From Tissierellales bacterium (GTDB lineage: Bacteria > Bacillota > Clostridia > Tissierellales > Dethiosulfatibacteraceae): a DNA stretch of 54,280 nt. A program made the translations under genes and the position numbers. Below, piece by piece: positions 54,269-54,280 of the stretch. The stretch spans positions 1-54,280 of the forward strand of contig JAFGVC010000056.1 of the NCBI GenBank assembly GCA_016938195.1, read 5' to 3'. Under the pieces are notes generated by a model, which ran no database searches, had not been told where the DNA came from, and saw only the letters and a program-made list of their open reading frames with translations. Position 1 is the stretch's first letter; each line of letters starts with the position of its first letter.

Positions 54269-54280
54269 ATGATGAAAAAG
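54269..54280 (+). CDS. Start of a lysine-riboswitch-controlled gene (cut at window end)
   Basis: ATGATGAAAAAG follows the riboswitch, with GAGGGG 8-11 nt upstream of the two adjacent ATGs. Only four codons are present, so the product cannot be named; a lysine biosynthesis or transport gene would be expected from the aptamer. Confidence 0.5.

Overview
The window looks like a contiguous piece of the chromosome of a low-GC, Gram-positive anaerobe of the class Clostridia. The reasons are AT-rich coding sequence, AGGAGG-type ribosome binding sites, frequent TTG/GTG starts, CIRCE/HrcA control of chaperones, a T-box before glyS, Rex, a CcpN/PpsR pair and a Clostridia-like order of core genes. Genus cannot be fixed from the sequence; something in the Fusibacter/Acidaminobacter neighbourhood is only a guess.

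Region 1 (1-12.6 kb) is accessory. After a tRNA-Phe comes a divergent AraC-type regulator facing a three-gene set: an FAD-dependent 2-hydroxyacid dehydrogenase and an electron-transfer flavoprotein whose alpha subunit carries a fused 2[4Fe-4S] ferredoxin domain. Next are a membrane PAS sensor kinase and an NtrC-like sigma-54 activator, then a 370-bp control region with tandem perfect palindromes (enhancer sites) and a consensus -24/-12 promoter. This drives a TRAP transporter (dctP-dctQ-dctM) and a DUF6282 metal-dependent-hydrolase-like protein. The simplest reading is a self-regulated system that imports an organic acid, may hydrolyse it, and oxidises a 2-hydroxyacid with electrons going through Etf and ferredoxin. 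The substrate is unknown. This is the least described part of the window.

Region 2 (12.6-20.6 kb): a YprB-like exonuclease, comEC, holA, rpsT, lepA and hemW. Region 3 (20.6-29.5 kb): the heat-shock operon hrcA-grpE-dnaK-dnaJ with a CIRCE operator, followed by prmA, rsmE, mtaB, a HIT protein, rpsU and yqeY. Region 4 (29.5-35.3 kb): deoD on the minus strand, then phoH-ybeY-DUF3048-cdd-era-recO-DUF4342. Region 5 (35.3-44.3 kb): T-box-glyS, a CcpN-like repressor that probably starts at ATT, ppsR, dgt, then dnaG-rpoD-trmK-nif3 from a perfect consensus promoter, and the RNase P RNA.

Region 6 (44.3-54.3 kb): an ABC-F ATPase on the minus strand, rex with a likely self-regulatory site, a DNA glycosylase, CIRCE-groES-groEL, a minus-strand amt-PII pair whose PII lacks the uridylylation tyrosine, dxs, and a lysine riboswitch in front of a gene cut off by the window end. 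Most of regions 2-6 is conserved housekeeping; the interest there lies in start codons, leaders and control sites.
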